Shown piece after piece: positions 15,257 to 23,335 of a DNA stretch of 64,000 nt (its first letter is position 1; each line of letters opens with the position of its first letter). The notes under the pieces are model-generated. The model ran no database searches, was not told where the DNA came from, and saw only the letters and a program-made list of their open reading frames with translations. Position numbers and translations under genes: made by a program. The stretch is taken from NCBI GenBank assembly GCA_001770725.1, contig MERU01000010.1:105396-169395 (forward strand), read 5' to 3'. Source of the stretch: Burkholderiales bacterium RIFCSPHIGHO2_01_FULL_63_240. GTDB taxonomy: Bacteria > Pseudomonadota > Gammaproteobacteria > Burkholderiales > Burkholderiaceae_C.

Positions 15257-16171
15257 TCAAGTCAGGACGTGGTCGATCGGCCGTGGCACGGCCGGCAGCT
15301 CGCGCTCGCCCAGCAACTCCAGCAGCCCCGATTCGATGCCGATGGCCATCGCATCGAGCGCCAGGTCATTGGGCATGGTGCCGAAGGGCTCTTCGATCTC
15401 GTCGCTCAGGGCCTCGATGGCGAAGAAGGTGTAGGCCACGAAGGTGACCATGATCGGCGTCATCACGCCGATGGCGTCGAGCAAGCCGAAGGGCAGCATC
15501 AGGCAATACAGGTAGACCGTGCGGTGCAGGATCACCGAGTAGGTGAAGGGCAAGGGCGTGGAGGCGATGCGCTCGCAGCCGCCATGCGCGTCGTTGAGGC
15601 CAGCCAGCGAACGGTCGAGCTCGCCCGCCAGGAAGGGAGAAAGCCCCTCTCGCTCGCGCCGGGCCTGCACCTGAGCGGCCAGCCACAGCAGGATGCGCTG
15701 GGCCGGCACGCGGCGGCCACGCAGGTCGGCCACCACCTCGGCGGGCAGCAGGCGTTGCAGGTCGGCGCCGGGGTCACCACCACGCAGTTGGTGGCGCACG
15801 GCGTGCACGAAGGCCGCCAGGCCGAGCACGAAGGGGCGTGCCGACGGGGCATCGCCCGGGCCGAAGCTCAGCCACTGGCGCGAGGCATCGCGGGTGCAGA
15901 TCAGCAGGCGGCCCCAGAGCTTGCGGGCCTCCCAGTAGCGGTCGTAGCTGGCGCTGTTGCGAAAGCCCAGGAAGATGGCCAGGGCCACGCCCACCAGCGA
16001 GAAGGGCACGGCCGTCAGCGTGACCTTGTGGTTGAGCAGCTGCCCATGGAAGATGACCACCAGGATGGAAACGGCGGCCACCACCCCGAGTTGCGGCGTG
16101 ATCTTCTGGAGGACCGAGCCTCGCCAGACAAACAGCATCCGCAGCCAGTTGGGGCGGGGTCGAACGATCAC
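15257..16171 (-). CDS. bestrophin-family chloride channel
   Basis: A 304-residue membrane protein matching bacterial bestrophins (RFP-TM, formerly UPF0187). Visible family features are the early FLGFRNSASYDRYWEARKLWGRLL and VAYTFFAIEALSDEIEEPFGTMPNDLALDAM, which forms the cytosolic neck-aperture region. Four main hydrophobic segments are seen. The family forms pentameric anion-selective or, in some bacteria, cation-permeable channels. Length and motif order are normal. It starts 58 bases after the DUF2147 stop and leads the ridA-hypothetical run. Confidence 0.9.
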   Translation of the reverse strand: MIVRPRPNWLRMLFVWRGSVLQKITPQLGVVAAVSILVVIFHGQLLNHKVTLTAVPFSLVGVALAIFLGFRNSASYDRYWEARKLWGRLLICTRDASRQWLSFGPGDAPSARPFVLGLAAFVHAVRHQLRGGDPGADLQRLLPAEVVADLRGRRVPAQRILLWLAAQVQARREREGLSPFLAGELDRSLAGLNDAHGGCERIASTPLPFTYSVILHRTVYLYCLMLPFGLLDAIGVMTPIMVTFVAYTFFAIEALSDEIEEPFGTMPNDLALDAMAIGIESGLLELLGERELPAVPRPIDHVLT

Positions 16172-16228
16172 GGCGGGCCTTTCAAAGCGATGTCAGGGGC
16201 AGCACAAACCCCGATCATCGCCTGAACT

Positions 16229-16720
16229 TCACTCCATGCGCGTCCAGACCTGGGTGCGACCGAAGGCCGGCATGCCCCGGTAGCCCCGCACCTTGAGCTG
16301 CTGCCCATGTTCGAGCACGGTCACCTCGACCTTGTAGACCTTGCCCGATCCCGGATCGAGCACCTGGCCACCGGCCCACTTGTCGACGTTGTCGGGGTCG
16401 GCCTTGAGGTTGCTGAGGATCTCCAGCCCGGCCAGCGGGGCGCCCTTGCGCTCGTCATCGCAGAGGTCGCAGCGCAGGTCCCTGGCCGAGCGGCCGTCAA
16501 GCAGGCGCACGATGCGGCCCGAGAGCACGCCGTCGCGCTCGGTGATGACGATCTCGGCCTTGCGCTGCTTGCCGCTGTCGTCGAAGCTCCACCAGGTGCC
16601 CACCGGGCTGCCGTCGGCATGGGCCAGGCTGGCCCAGGTCAGCAGGGGCAGGCAGATCAGGCCCAGGCGGGCGGCGGTCAGGGGCTTCAAGCGGCTCTCC
16701 AGGTCGAGTGGGTTTGTCAC
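16229..16720 (-). CDS. DUF2147 exported protein
   Basis: A 163-residue protein with an N-terminal signal (LGLICLPLLTWASLAHA, cut near residue 35) and a DUF2147 domain: GTWWSFDDSGKQRKAEIVITERDGVL, then SGRIV, then CDLCDDERKGAPLAGLEIL, then KWAGGQVLDPGSGKVYKV and the final RGYRGMPAFGRTQVWTR. The family is periplasmic and of unknown function, often near membrane stress genes. The start is GTG at 16720 with AAGGGG as ribosome site 8 bases upstream. A tandem pair of palindromes lies 71 bases upstream. Confidence 0.85.
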   Translation of the reverse strand: MTNPLDLESRLKPLTAARLGLICLPLLTWASLAHADGSPVGTWWSFDDSGKQRKAEIVITERDGVLSGRIVRLLDGRSARDLRCDLCDDERKGAPLAGLEILSNLKADPDNVDKWAGGQVLDPGSGKVYKVEVTVLEHGQQLKVRGYRGMPAFGRTQVWTRME

Positions 16721-16790
16721 GAAAAACCCCTTACTCTTTCACCGCAGCTGTTGCGAGTCAAGGTAATTTGCCAACATCACCCCTGAAATC

Positions 16791-16811
16791 GTCAAGTTGA
16801 CGTCAATTGAC
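16791..16811. promoter_or_regulatory. two abutting palindromes, candidate operator
   Basis: GTCAAGTTGAC (16791-16801) and GTCAATTGAC (16802-16811) are two perfect palindromes placed end to end, sharing the half site GTCAA. They lie in the short gap between the MBL gene stop (16825) and the DUF2147 start (16720). A dimeric regulator of DUF2147 could bind there. No regulator gene is next to it on that side. Confidence 0.4.
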
Positions 16812-16824
16812 CGACGTTGATCAC

Positions 16825-17877
16825 TCATGTTTTCAGAATGAGGCGCGCCTGCCGACGGAAATGGTCGAGGGCGCCGAGCGGGCCCGGCAGGCTGGCCGTG
16901 GGCAGGCCCCACTCGCGGTAGAGCGTGCAGGCGGAGGTGAACAGGCGCTCGGGTGCCAGCCAGTTGGCAAAGGGCTGGCTGCGGAAGCCGTCCCCGTCGA
17001 GCAGGCGTTGGCAGGCCTGCTCGGGCGGCAGGCCCTGGCGCGCCAGGGGCTCCAGGCTTGCCAGCACCCACGTCCAGTAGCCGATCTGGGCCTGCACGTC
17101 GTGGGCATCGGCCAGCGGGCCGTGACCCGGCACGATGACCCGCGGCGCCAGCGCCAGCACCCGCCCGAGGGCCTCGACGATGCGCGACACCGGCCCGGCC
17201 CAGGCCACCGGGGTCACGCCCACGAAGAGGATGTCTCCGGTGAAGACAACGCCGCGCTGCGGCAGGTGCACGATGCAATCGCCATCGGTGTGGCCGGGGC
17301 CCACCTCCACCAGGTGCAGCACCGTGTCGCCGATCTCCAGCGTGGTCTCGCCCGTGAACGTCTCGCGCGCCGGGGTCACCTGCACGCCGCCGAAGCGATA
17401 GGGGCGCAGCATGTCGCCCATGTAGCGCCCCAGGCCATCGACGCCGGCGGCGGGCACGCAGCGAAACAGCTTCGAGCCCCACTGCAGCGCGCGCAACTGG
17501 CCGGGTGGGTGGTGGTGCATCTGATCGACGCAGGCGCGCGTGGCCACGATGGGCAGGTCGGCGAAGAGCTGGTTGCCCCAGCAGTGGTCGCCATCGGCAT
17601 GGGTGTTGACGACCCGCGTGATGGGCGCCTCGCGCAGCACCGGCTCGGCGTGGCGCAGCATCTCGCGCGTGAAGTGCAGGTCCCAGCAGGTGTCGATGAG
17701 CACGGTCTGATCGCCGCAGCGCACCAGCCCCAGGTTGGTCTCGCCCCAGCTGCCATTGGGCACGAGCCAGGCGTGCGTGTCGGGTGCGACCTCGTAGAGA
17801 CCTTCCGCATACAGCGGCGCTTCGCCCATGCGCGTGACCGTGCGGCCCGTGCCCGCGATCAGGCGCGCGCCCTTCAT
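16825..17877 (-). CDS. MBL-fold metallo-hydrolase
   Basis: A 350-residue metallo-beta-lactamase-fold protein. The metal motif reads H-A-D-G-D-H (in VVNTHADGDHCWGNQL), so the second His of the HxHxDH pattern is Asp, a variant seen in a subgroup with THxNGDH. Further ligands are in GPGHTDGDCIVHLPQRGVVFTGDILF and in VPGHGPLAD. The ATG overlaps the FAH gene stop (ATGA), so both belong to one operon and probably one pathway. The substrate is unknown; a lactone, ester or thioester intermediate would fit beside a FAH-family enzyme. There is no signal peptide. Confidence 0.85.
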   Translation of the reverse strand: MKGARLIAGTGRTVTRMGEAPLYAEGLYEVAPDTHAWLVPNGSWGETNLGLVRCGDQTVLIDTCWDLHFTREMLRHAEPVLREAPITRVVNTHADGDHCWGNQLFADLPIVATRACVDQMHHHPPGQLRALQWGSKLFRCVPAAGVDGLGRYMGDMLRPYRFGGVQVTPARETFTGETTLEIGDTVLHLVEVGPGHTDGDCIVHLPQRGVVFTGDILFVGVTPVAWAGPVSRIVEALGRVLALAPRVIVPGHGPLADAHDVQAQIGYWTWVLASLEPLARQGLPPEQACQRLLDGDGFRSQPFANWLAPERLFTSACTLYREWGLPTASLPGPLGALDHFRRQARLILKT

Positions 17878-18788
17878 GCGCGCACCTGGTGTTCGATCTG
17901 GCCGACGCCCTCGATGTGCAGCCGCAGGCGGTCGCCCGGCTGGGGCCAGTGGCCGTTCTCCATCGCCGAGCCATCGGGCAAGGTGCCCGAGGCGATGAGC
18001 TCGCCGGGCAGCAGCGTCTCGTCGCGCGACAAGGCCGACAGCGTCTGGCCCCAGCGGTGCAGCATGCCGGCCGTGCTGGTGCGCGCCACGACACGGCCAT
18101 TGACCTCCACGACGGCCGCCAGCGACTCGATGCGGCCCAGCACATCAGCCGCGTCCACGCATTCGGCCGACATCGAGCTGCAGAAGTGCTTGCTCTTCTG
18201 GGGCCCCAGTCCGGTCGCCATCTCGGCGCGCTGGACGTCGCGGGCGCTCCAGTCGTTGACCACCACGAAGCCACCGATGGCGGCGAGCGCCTCGTCGGGC
18301 GTGGCGTTGCGCAGCGGCGAGCGCAGCACCAGGCCCAGCTCAAGCTCGTAATCGAGTGCGCGCGTGAAGGCTGGCGCGCACACGGGCGTGCCGCTGGGCA
18401 CAAAGCTCAGGTGGTTGCCGAAGTAGTAGACCGGCTGGCTGAGCGCCAGCGGATGCGGCCTGAAGGCCGGAAAAGGCCGGCGCAGCACGGCCTCGAACAC
18501 GTCGGTGAACACCGCCACCGCGGGCATGAAGCGGTGCACGTAGCCGCGCGACGACTGCACCCAATGCCGCTCGTACAGGCTGCAGTCGCGGAAGGACCGC
18601 GGTTGCAGCGGCAAGGTCAGCGCGCCGGGCTGCCAGGCATCGGCCAGCACGCCTTCCTTGTCGGGCGCGGGCGCCCACAGCCGCTCGCTCACCTCGGCGG
18701 GCGTCGCCGCGCGCCAGGTGCCGCCGTCCTCGACCTGCAACACCAGGTCGCCTCCCGGCTGCGGTGCGATCATCCTTCTCCAACGCAT
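17874..18788 (-). CDS. fumarylacetoacetate hydrolase (FAH) family protein
   Basis: A 304-residue protein of the FAH superfamily, which cleaves C-C bonds or decarboxylates diketo acids. Metal and active-site signatures are LDYELELGLVL (paired Glu), FVVVNDWSARDVQ (Asp), GPQKSKHF and ASGTLPDGSAMENG. The N-terminal extension before residue 100 is of the longer FAH type (DYSLYERHW-like: CSLYERHWVQSS). Two starts are possible: ATG at 18788 after GGGGG, or ATG at 18773 after GGAG. It is divergent from a TetR gene with operator repeats in the 39-base gap, which predicts control by that repressor. Confidence 0.88.
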   Translation of the reverse strand: MRWRRMIAPQPGGDLVLQVEDGGTWRAATPAEVSERLWAPAPDKEGVLADAWQPGALTLPLQPRSFRDCSLYERHWVQSSRGYVHRFMPAVAVFTDVFEAVLRRPFPAFRPHPLALSQPVYYFGNHLSFVPSGTPVCAPAFTRALDYELELGLVLRSPLRNATPDEALAAIGGFVVVNDWSARDVQRAEMATGLGPQKSKHFCSSMSAECVDAADVLGRIESLAAVVEVNGRVVARTSTAGMLHRWGQTLSALSRDETLLPGELIASGTLPDGSAMENGHWPQPGDRLRLHIEGVGQIEHQVRA

Positions 18789-18800
18789 GCGTCCCCCTTG

Positions 18801-18835
18801 GTAGCCAAATGGCTACAATGTATCCAAATGGCTAC
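18801..18835. promoter_or_regulatory. tandem TetR operators between FAH and TetR genes
   Basis: GTAGCC-aaat-GGCTAC (18801-18816) is a perfect 16-bp palindrome. It is followed after three bases by a near copy, GTATCC-aaat-GGCTAC (18820-18835), with one mismatch. The centres are 19 bp apart. The second site contains the ATG at 18828 that is the first possible start of the TetR gene. The arrangement suggests autorepression plus control of the FAH-MBL operon. Confidence 0.72.
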
Positions 18836-19490
18836 TTCCTTGTCAACGCCGTCGACCATGGCCGCTCCCGCCCCTGCCTCACCCGCCGCCGAATCGCCCC
18901 GCATGGCCGCGGGCAAACGACAGCTCATGGACGCGGCCGTGCGCCTGCTTGCTCGCCAGCAAGGCGCCGAGGCGCTCTCGCTGCGCGAGCTGGCGCGCGA
19001 GGCGGGCCTGAACCACAACACCTTCTACCGGCACTTCGAGAACCTGACGGCGCTGGAGACGGCGCTGATGGACGAGTTCACGCAGCGCTTGCGAGAAGGC
19101 ACCAGCCGCGCGCGCGCCGACGTGTCCGCGCACCCGTCCGTGGTCCACCGGGTGGTTGGCTGGCTGTTCGACTTCGCGGCGGCGCACCGCGAGCCCTTCC
19201 TCGTGGCTTACCGCACGCTGCACGGCCCGCCCAGCGAAGGCCGCGAGCGGCTCAACGCCTGCCTGGACGAGCTTCGCCGCGACATGCTGCGCGAGCAGCG
19301 CGAGATGGGCCTGCTGCCCCCCGGGCCCGACGAGGTATGGCTGCGCGTGCTCGGCGTCTACGGACGGGCGGTCTACGGCCTGGTCGTGCGCTTTCTGGAA
19401 GACCCCCGGCAGCGCGAAGCCCTGCTGGCCGAATCGGCCGAGTTGCTGGCGATCATCGTCACCGGTACGCGCGCCATTCACCCCACGTGA
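18828..19490 (+). CDS. TetR-family repressor of the FAH-MBL operon
   Basis: A protein of up to 220 residues. The DNA-binding helix-turn-helix is ALSLRELAREAGLNHNTFYRHFENLTALETALMDEF, the TetR N-terminal pattern. The remainder is a helical ligand-binding domain with PSVVHRVVGWLFDFAAAHREPFLVAYRTLHG. The first ATG (18828) lies inside an operator repeat and has no ribosome site; ATGs at 18858 and 18903 are alternatives, and a leaderless mRNA is possible. Divergence from the FAH-MBL operon implies that a pathway intermediate is the inducer, which I cannot name. Confidence 0.85.
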   Translation: MATSLSTPSTMAAPAPASPAAESPRMAAGKRQLMDAAVRLLARQQGAEALSLRELAREAGLNHNTFYRHFENLTALETALMDEFTQRLREGTSRARADVSAHPSVVHRVVGWLFDFAAAHREPFLVAYRTLHGPPSEGRERLNACLDELRRDMLREQREMGLLPPGPDEVWLRVLGVYGRAVYGLVVRFLEDPRQREALLAESAELLAIIVTGTRAIHPT

Positions 19491-19610
19491 TGTGGCGTGC
19501 TTCACACGGGCGCGCCTGACCAGGGCCCCAGGCGTGCTGCCACGGGAACTTCTGTAGACTGGGGACGTCCCATCAGGACACCTTCTGGATCACCCTTGCA
19601 GCAGTCCACG

Positions 19611-21443
19611 ATGATTCGACGCCTGTGCTGGTTGGTGCTGCTGTGCAGCCAGCTTTTCTGCGTCGGCGCCCTGGCCGAGGTGCTGCGCATCGTCCCCGGG
19701 CAGGCCGTCATCAACGTGCACACGGCCGCCGAGGTGCTCGAAGACGCGCCGGGGCGCCTGAGCCTGCAGGACCTGCTCGCGGGGGGTGCCGCCGAAGGCT
19801 TCAAGCCCGCGCATTCGGCCCTCTCCAGTTTCGGCTTCACCCGCTCGGCCTACTGGTACCGCTTCACGCTGGACAACCCCGGCACGACCCCGCAGCGCAG
19901 GCTGCTGGTGCTGCGCACGCCCTGGCTGGACACGGTGCACCTCTACGCGGCCGACTCGCGAGGCGACTTCCACGAGCGGCTGGTGGGCGACGACTTCCCC
20001 TTTTCTGCGCGCGAACACCCCACCCCGGCCTTCGTGCTCGACCTGGACGTGCCGCCCGGTCGCCACACCCACTACCTGCGCGTGAGCAGCCGCCAGGCCT
20101 TCATGACCCCGATCGAGCTGTGGCAGCCCGAGGCCTTCCAGGTCGAAGAGCAGCGCTGGGCCGCCTACTACGGCATGTTCTACGGCATCCTGCTGGTGAT
20201 GGTGCTCTACAACGGGCTCATCTGGCTGTGGACGCGCGAGGCCAATTACGCCTGGTACTGCCTGTACCTGCTGGCCTTCAGCGCGATGAACGCGTCCTAC
20301 AGCGGCTTCGCCTTCCAGTTCTTCTGGCCCGACTCGCCGCGCTGGAGCAACTGGGGGCACACCGTCTTCATCTTCGCCTTCCAGGTCACGGCCACGCTGT
20401 TCTCGATGACCTTCCTGGAGTCCAAGACCCGGCTGCCGCGCCTGCACCGGGTGCTGCAGGGCTTCCTGGCGCTGCTGCTGGCCTGCTGGCTGGGCGTGAC
20501 CCTGTGGGGTGACGCGGTGGCCTACAACGCCGCGCCGGTGCACTTCATCTTCCTGGGCACGCCGCTGATCCTGGCCGCCGGCTTGAGTGCCTGGCGCTGC
20601 GGCTACCGCGCCGCGCGTTTCTTCGTGCTGGCCACCATGGTCAGCCTCAGCGGTGCCCTGTGCACCGCGCTGACGGTCAGCGGCTTCCTGCCCTACACCT
20701 TCGCCACCTTCCACGCGGCCGAGTTCGGCATCCTCATCGACGTGGTGCTGCTGTCGCTGGCCCTGGGCGACCGCATCAAGCTGCTGCGCGACCAGCACCA
20801 GGCCGCTCAGCAGGCCATGATCCAGCAGAAGCTGCAGGCCAGCGAGATGCTCGCCGAGGCCAACGCCGCGCTCGAGCGCACGGTGCAGGAGCGCACGGCC
20901 GAGCTGGCCCGAGCCCGCGACGAAGCCGAGCGCATGGCCCGCACCGATGGCCTGACCGGCGTGGCCAACCGGCGCTGCTTCGAAGAGGTCGCCACACGGG
21001 AAGTCGCCCGCGCCCAACGCTACAAGCAACCGCTGTCGATGATCCTGTTCGACATCGACCTGTTCAAGCAGATCAACGACAACCACGGCCATGCGGCGGG
21101 TGACGCCGTCATCCGCGCGGCGGCCAGCGTGGTGCGCGAAGCCGTGCGCGAGGTGGATTTCGTGGCACGCGTGGGAGGCGAGGAGTTCGCCATCCTGCTG
21201 CCCGGCATCCACCAGGCCCAGGCGGTGACCACGGCCGAGCGACTGCGCGAGCTCATCGCCGAACGCGTGGCGTCTCACGAAGCGCTGCGGCTGAACTTCA
21301 CCGCCAGCCTGGGGGTGAGCGAATGCCGCGCCGACGACCCCGGCTTCGGCGCGCTGCTGCACCGCGCGGACCAGGCCATGTACGTGGCCAAGCAGCGCGG
21401 ACGCAACCGGGTCGCGGTGGCACCGGAAGCCGCCGCGGCCTGA
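19611..21443 (+). CDS. 7TMR-DISM diguanylate cyclase
   Basis: A 610-residue signalling protein. It has a signal peptide (LCWLVLLCSQLFCVGALA) and a periplasmic 7TMR-DISMED2 sensor (residues about 30-180, with FTRSAYWYRFTLDNPG and WLDTVHLY). Seven membrane segments follow (about 190-400). A short coiled coil rich in Glu/Arg leads to a GGDEF domain with RTDGLTGVANRRCFEE, DIDLFKQINDNHGHAAGD and RVGGEEFAILLPG near residue 522. GGEEF is a catalytically competent form, so c-di-GMP synthesis is expected. An RxxD inhibitory site is not obvious. It stands alone and is convergent with the SDR gene. Confidence 0.93.
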   Translation: MIRRLCWLVLLCSQLFCVGALAEVLRIVPGQAVINVHTAAEVLEDAPGRLSLQDLLAGGAAEGFKPAHSALSSFGFTRSAYWYRFTLDNPGTTPQRRLLVLRTPWLDTVHLYAADSRGDFHERLVGDDFPFSAREHPTPAFVLDLDVPPGRHTHYLRVSSRQAFMTPIELWQPEAFQVEEQRWAAYYGMFYGILLVMVLYNGLIWLWTREANYAWYCLYLLAFSAMNASYSGFAFQFFWPDSPRWSNWGHTVFIFAFQVTATLFSMTFLESKTRLPRLHRVLQGFLALLLACWLGVTLWGDAVAYNAAPVHFIFLGTPLILAAGLSAWRCGYRAARFFVLATMVSLSGALCTALTVSGFLPYTFATFHAAEFGILIDVVLLSLALGDRIKLLRDQHQAAQQAMIQQKLQASEMLAEANAALERTVQERTAELARARDEAERMARTDGLTGVANRRCFEEVATREVARAQRYKQPLSMILFDIDLFKQINDNHGHAAGDAVIRAAASVVREAVREVDFVARVGGEEFAILLPGIHQAQAVTTAERLRELIAERVASHEALRLNFTASLGVSECRADDPGFGALLHRADQAMYVAKQRGRNRVAVAPEAAAA

Positions 21444-21449
21444 GCCGGG

Positions 21450-22301
21450 TCAGCCCCCGGTGCGTGGCTTGAGCCGATCGAGCTGAAAGCGCTTGCGCAG
21501 GATGCCGTCGAGCGTGCGCACGGGCACCCACTGCTTGAGGAAAGGCATCAGCCGGCTCTTCTTGCCCAGTCGCACGACGGGCGGGCAGTCGGGGCGCGCG
21601 AGTTGCGCCACCAGCTCGCTGGCGAAGGTGTCGGCCGGCATGGCGTCGGACTGGCTTTCGTTGGCGCGCGCCAGCACGCCTTCGCGCACCACTTGGTAGG
21701 GCGAATCGGGCGCCAGGCTGACCTGGTTGGCCGCATTGCTGCCGAACGAGGACTGGATGCCCCCAGGCTGCACCGTCACCACGCGCACGCCCAGCGGCTC
21801 GGCCTCCATGCGCAAGGCATCGGTGGCGGCGTTGAAGGCCGCCTTGCTGGCGCAGTACGGCCCCGCGAATGGCGTGGTCAGCACCCCTGACACGCTGCTG
21901 ATGTTGACCACCAGGCCCCGGCCGCGCTCGATCATGCCCGGCATCACGGCGCGCACCAGGGCGAAGGGCGCGAACAGGTTGACCTCGAACTGGCGCTGCC
22001 ACTCGGACTGGGGCACGTCCAGCATGGGGCCCATGGCGCCATAGCCGGCGTTGTTGACCAGCGTGCCCACGGCAAAGCCCTCGGCCGCCAGCGAAGCCAG
22101 CAAAGCCTGCGTGGCATCTCCATCGGTCACGTCCAGGGCGCGCACCAGCATGCCCTCGGCCTGCAAGGGCGCCAGGGTGTCGATGCGGCGCGCGGTGGCG
22201 CACACCCGCTGACCACTTCGGTGGAAGGCCCGCGCCAGCGCCTGGCCAATGCCCGAACCACACCCGGTGATCAACACCAATTCCTGTGTCTGTTGCTTCA
22301 T
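21450..22301 (-). CDS. short-chain dehydrogenase/reductase
   Basis: A 283-residue classical SDR. The cofactor motif is TGCGSGIG (residues about 11-18), then NNAGYGAMG, then the catalytic Ser in NISSVSG and the Tyr/Lys pair in YCASK. The ATG at 22301 overlaps the dehydrogenase stop (ATGA), so the upstream in-frame codons are excluded. It is the second gene of an operon with the hydroxyacyl-CoA-type dehydrogenase, probably acting on the same pathway. The substrate is unknown. The C-terminal 60 residues are longer than minimal SDRs and basic, which suggests a lipid-type substrate or membrane contact, as inference only. Confidence 0.87.
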   Translation of the reverse strand: MKQQTQELVLITGCGSGIGQALARAFHRSGQRVCATARRIDTLAPLQAEGMLVRALDVTDGDATQALLASLAAEGFAVGTLVNNAGYGAMGPMLDVPQSEWQRQFEVNLFAPFALVRAVMPGMIERGRGLVVNISSVSGVLTTPFAGPYCASKAAFNAATDALRMEAEPLGVRVVTVQPGGIQSSFGSNAANQVSLAPDSPYQVVREGVLARANESQSDAMPADTFASELVAQLARPDCPPVVRLGKKSRLMPFLKQWVPVRTLDGILRKRFQLDRLKPRTGG

Positions 22302-23257
22302 GCCTTGCTTTCGATGGAAGTGTCCTCGGAGGCGCGCAACGCCCCCAACACCGCATTTTGTTGCCGATCGCGCGCCATCGCGAGGTCCGCCACCGACTTG
22401 GCGCCATAAGCCGCCTCCACCGCATCGGCCAGGTCGCGTTGCGCGCCTCGGCTCAGCCACACCGGCTTGAGCCGCATGTGCAGCCACAGCAGCTGAAGGC
22501 CCGTGGCGAACTGCGCCCAGAACGCACGGATGCCACCGTGCCCGCCCCCCAGGTGCGCCGAGATGAACGGCCCGCCCACGGCCCAGCGCAGCCCCAGGGA
22601 CTGGGTGACCGCTGCATCGAGGTCCTCGACCGACACCACGCCCTGGCGCACCAGCGAGACGCTTTCCCGGATGACCGCCGCCTGGATGCGATTGGCCACG
22701 AAGCCCGGGATCTCCTTGCGCAGGCGCACCACGCGCTTGCCCAGGCCGGCAAAGAAAACCTGCGCACGGGCCATGGCCTGGTCATCGGTTCGGCGCCCCG
22801 GCACCAGCTCCACCAGCGGGATGAGGTGGGGCGGGTTGAAGGGGTGGGCGATCAGCATGCGCTCAGGCGTGCTGAGGTGGCGCGATTGCATGCTGGCCGT
22901 GATGCCTGAGCTCGACGACATCAGCAGGGCCGAGGGGCTGCAGTGGCGCTCGACCTGCGCCCAAAGGTTCTGCTTGAAGGCCAGGCGCTCGGGGCCGCAC
23001 TCCTGCACGGCATCGGCATGGCGGACCGCTTCGGCGAGCTGAGGCTGGAAGGTCAAACGTGGCGTCTGCGGATCGAGCACCAGGCCCAGCGACGCGAGCA
23101 CCGGCGAAATGCGTTGCAACTCTTCGCGCACGCGGGCCTCGGCATCGGGTGCCACGTCGTAAAGCACCACCTCCAGGCCATGCGCCAGGAACAGCGCGCA
23201 CCAGGACGCGCCGATGAGCCCCCCGCCAACGACCGTGACCCGCCGAATGTCCTGCAT
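22298..23257 (-). CDS. 3-hydroxyacyl-CoA / carnitine dehydrogenase family protein
   Basis: A 319-residue NAD-dependent dehydrogenase of the 3-hydroxyacyl-CoA dehydrogenase superfamily. The NAD fold is VTVVGGGLIGASWCALFLAHGLEVVLYD; catalytic residues are in SSSSGI, then AHPFNPPHLIPLVELVPG (His) and FVANRIQAA. Length and the second-domain pattern fit L-carnitine dehydrogenase and single-domain hydroxyacyl-CoA dehydrogenases. The ATG at 23257 is preferred over an ATG inside the operator at 23311. It is divergent from a TetR gene and co-translated with an SDR, so an oxidised acid or acyl intermediate is probably handed between them. Confidence 0.85.
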   Translation of the reverse strand: MQDIRRVTVVGGGLIGASWCALFLAHGLEVVLYDVAPDAEARVREELQRISPVLASLGLVLDPQTPRLTFQPQLAEAVRHADAVQECGPERLAFKQNLWAQVERHCSPSALLMSSSSGITASMQSRHLSTPERMLIAHPFNPPHLIPLVELVPGRRTDDQAMARAQVFFAGLGKRVVRLRKEIPGFVANRIQAAVIRESVSLVRQGVVSVEDLDAAVTQSLGLRWAVGGPFISAHLGGGHGGIRAFWAQFATGLQLLWLHMRLKPVWLSRGAQRDLADAVEAAYGAKSVADLAMARDRQQNAVLGALRASEDTSIESKA

Positions 23258-23300
23258 GTGATCATCCAAGTGAGAGGACTTCCGCCCCGATGGCCCAATA

Positions 23301-23325
23301 TTATCGTACATTCATGTTTCGATAA
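23301..23325. promoter_or_regulatory. operator between dehydrogenase operon and TetR gene
   Basis: TTATCG (23301-23306) and CGATAA (23320-23325) are inverted half sites with a 13-base AT-rich centre, in a locally AT-rich patch of otherwise high GC. They lie 10 bases before the TetR ATG and 43 bases upstream of the dehydrogenase start, as expected for a divergent TetR operator. Confidence 0.55.
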
Positions 23326-23335
23326 TTTGAGCCCC

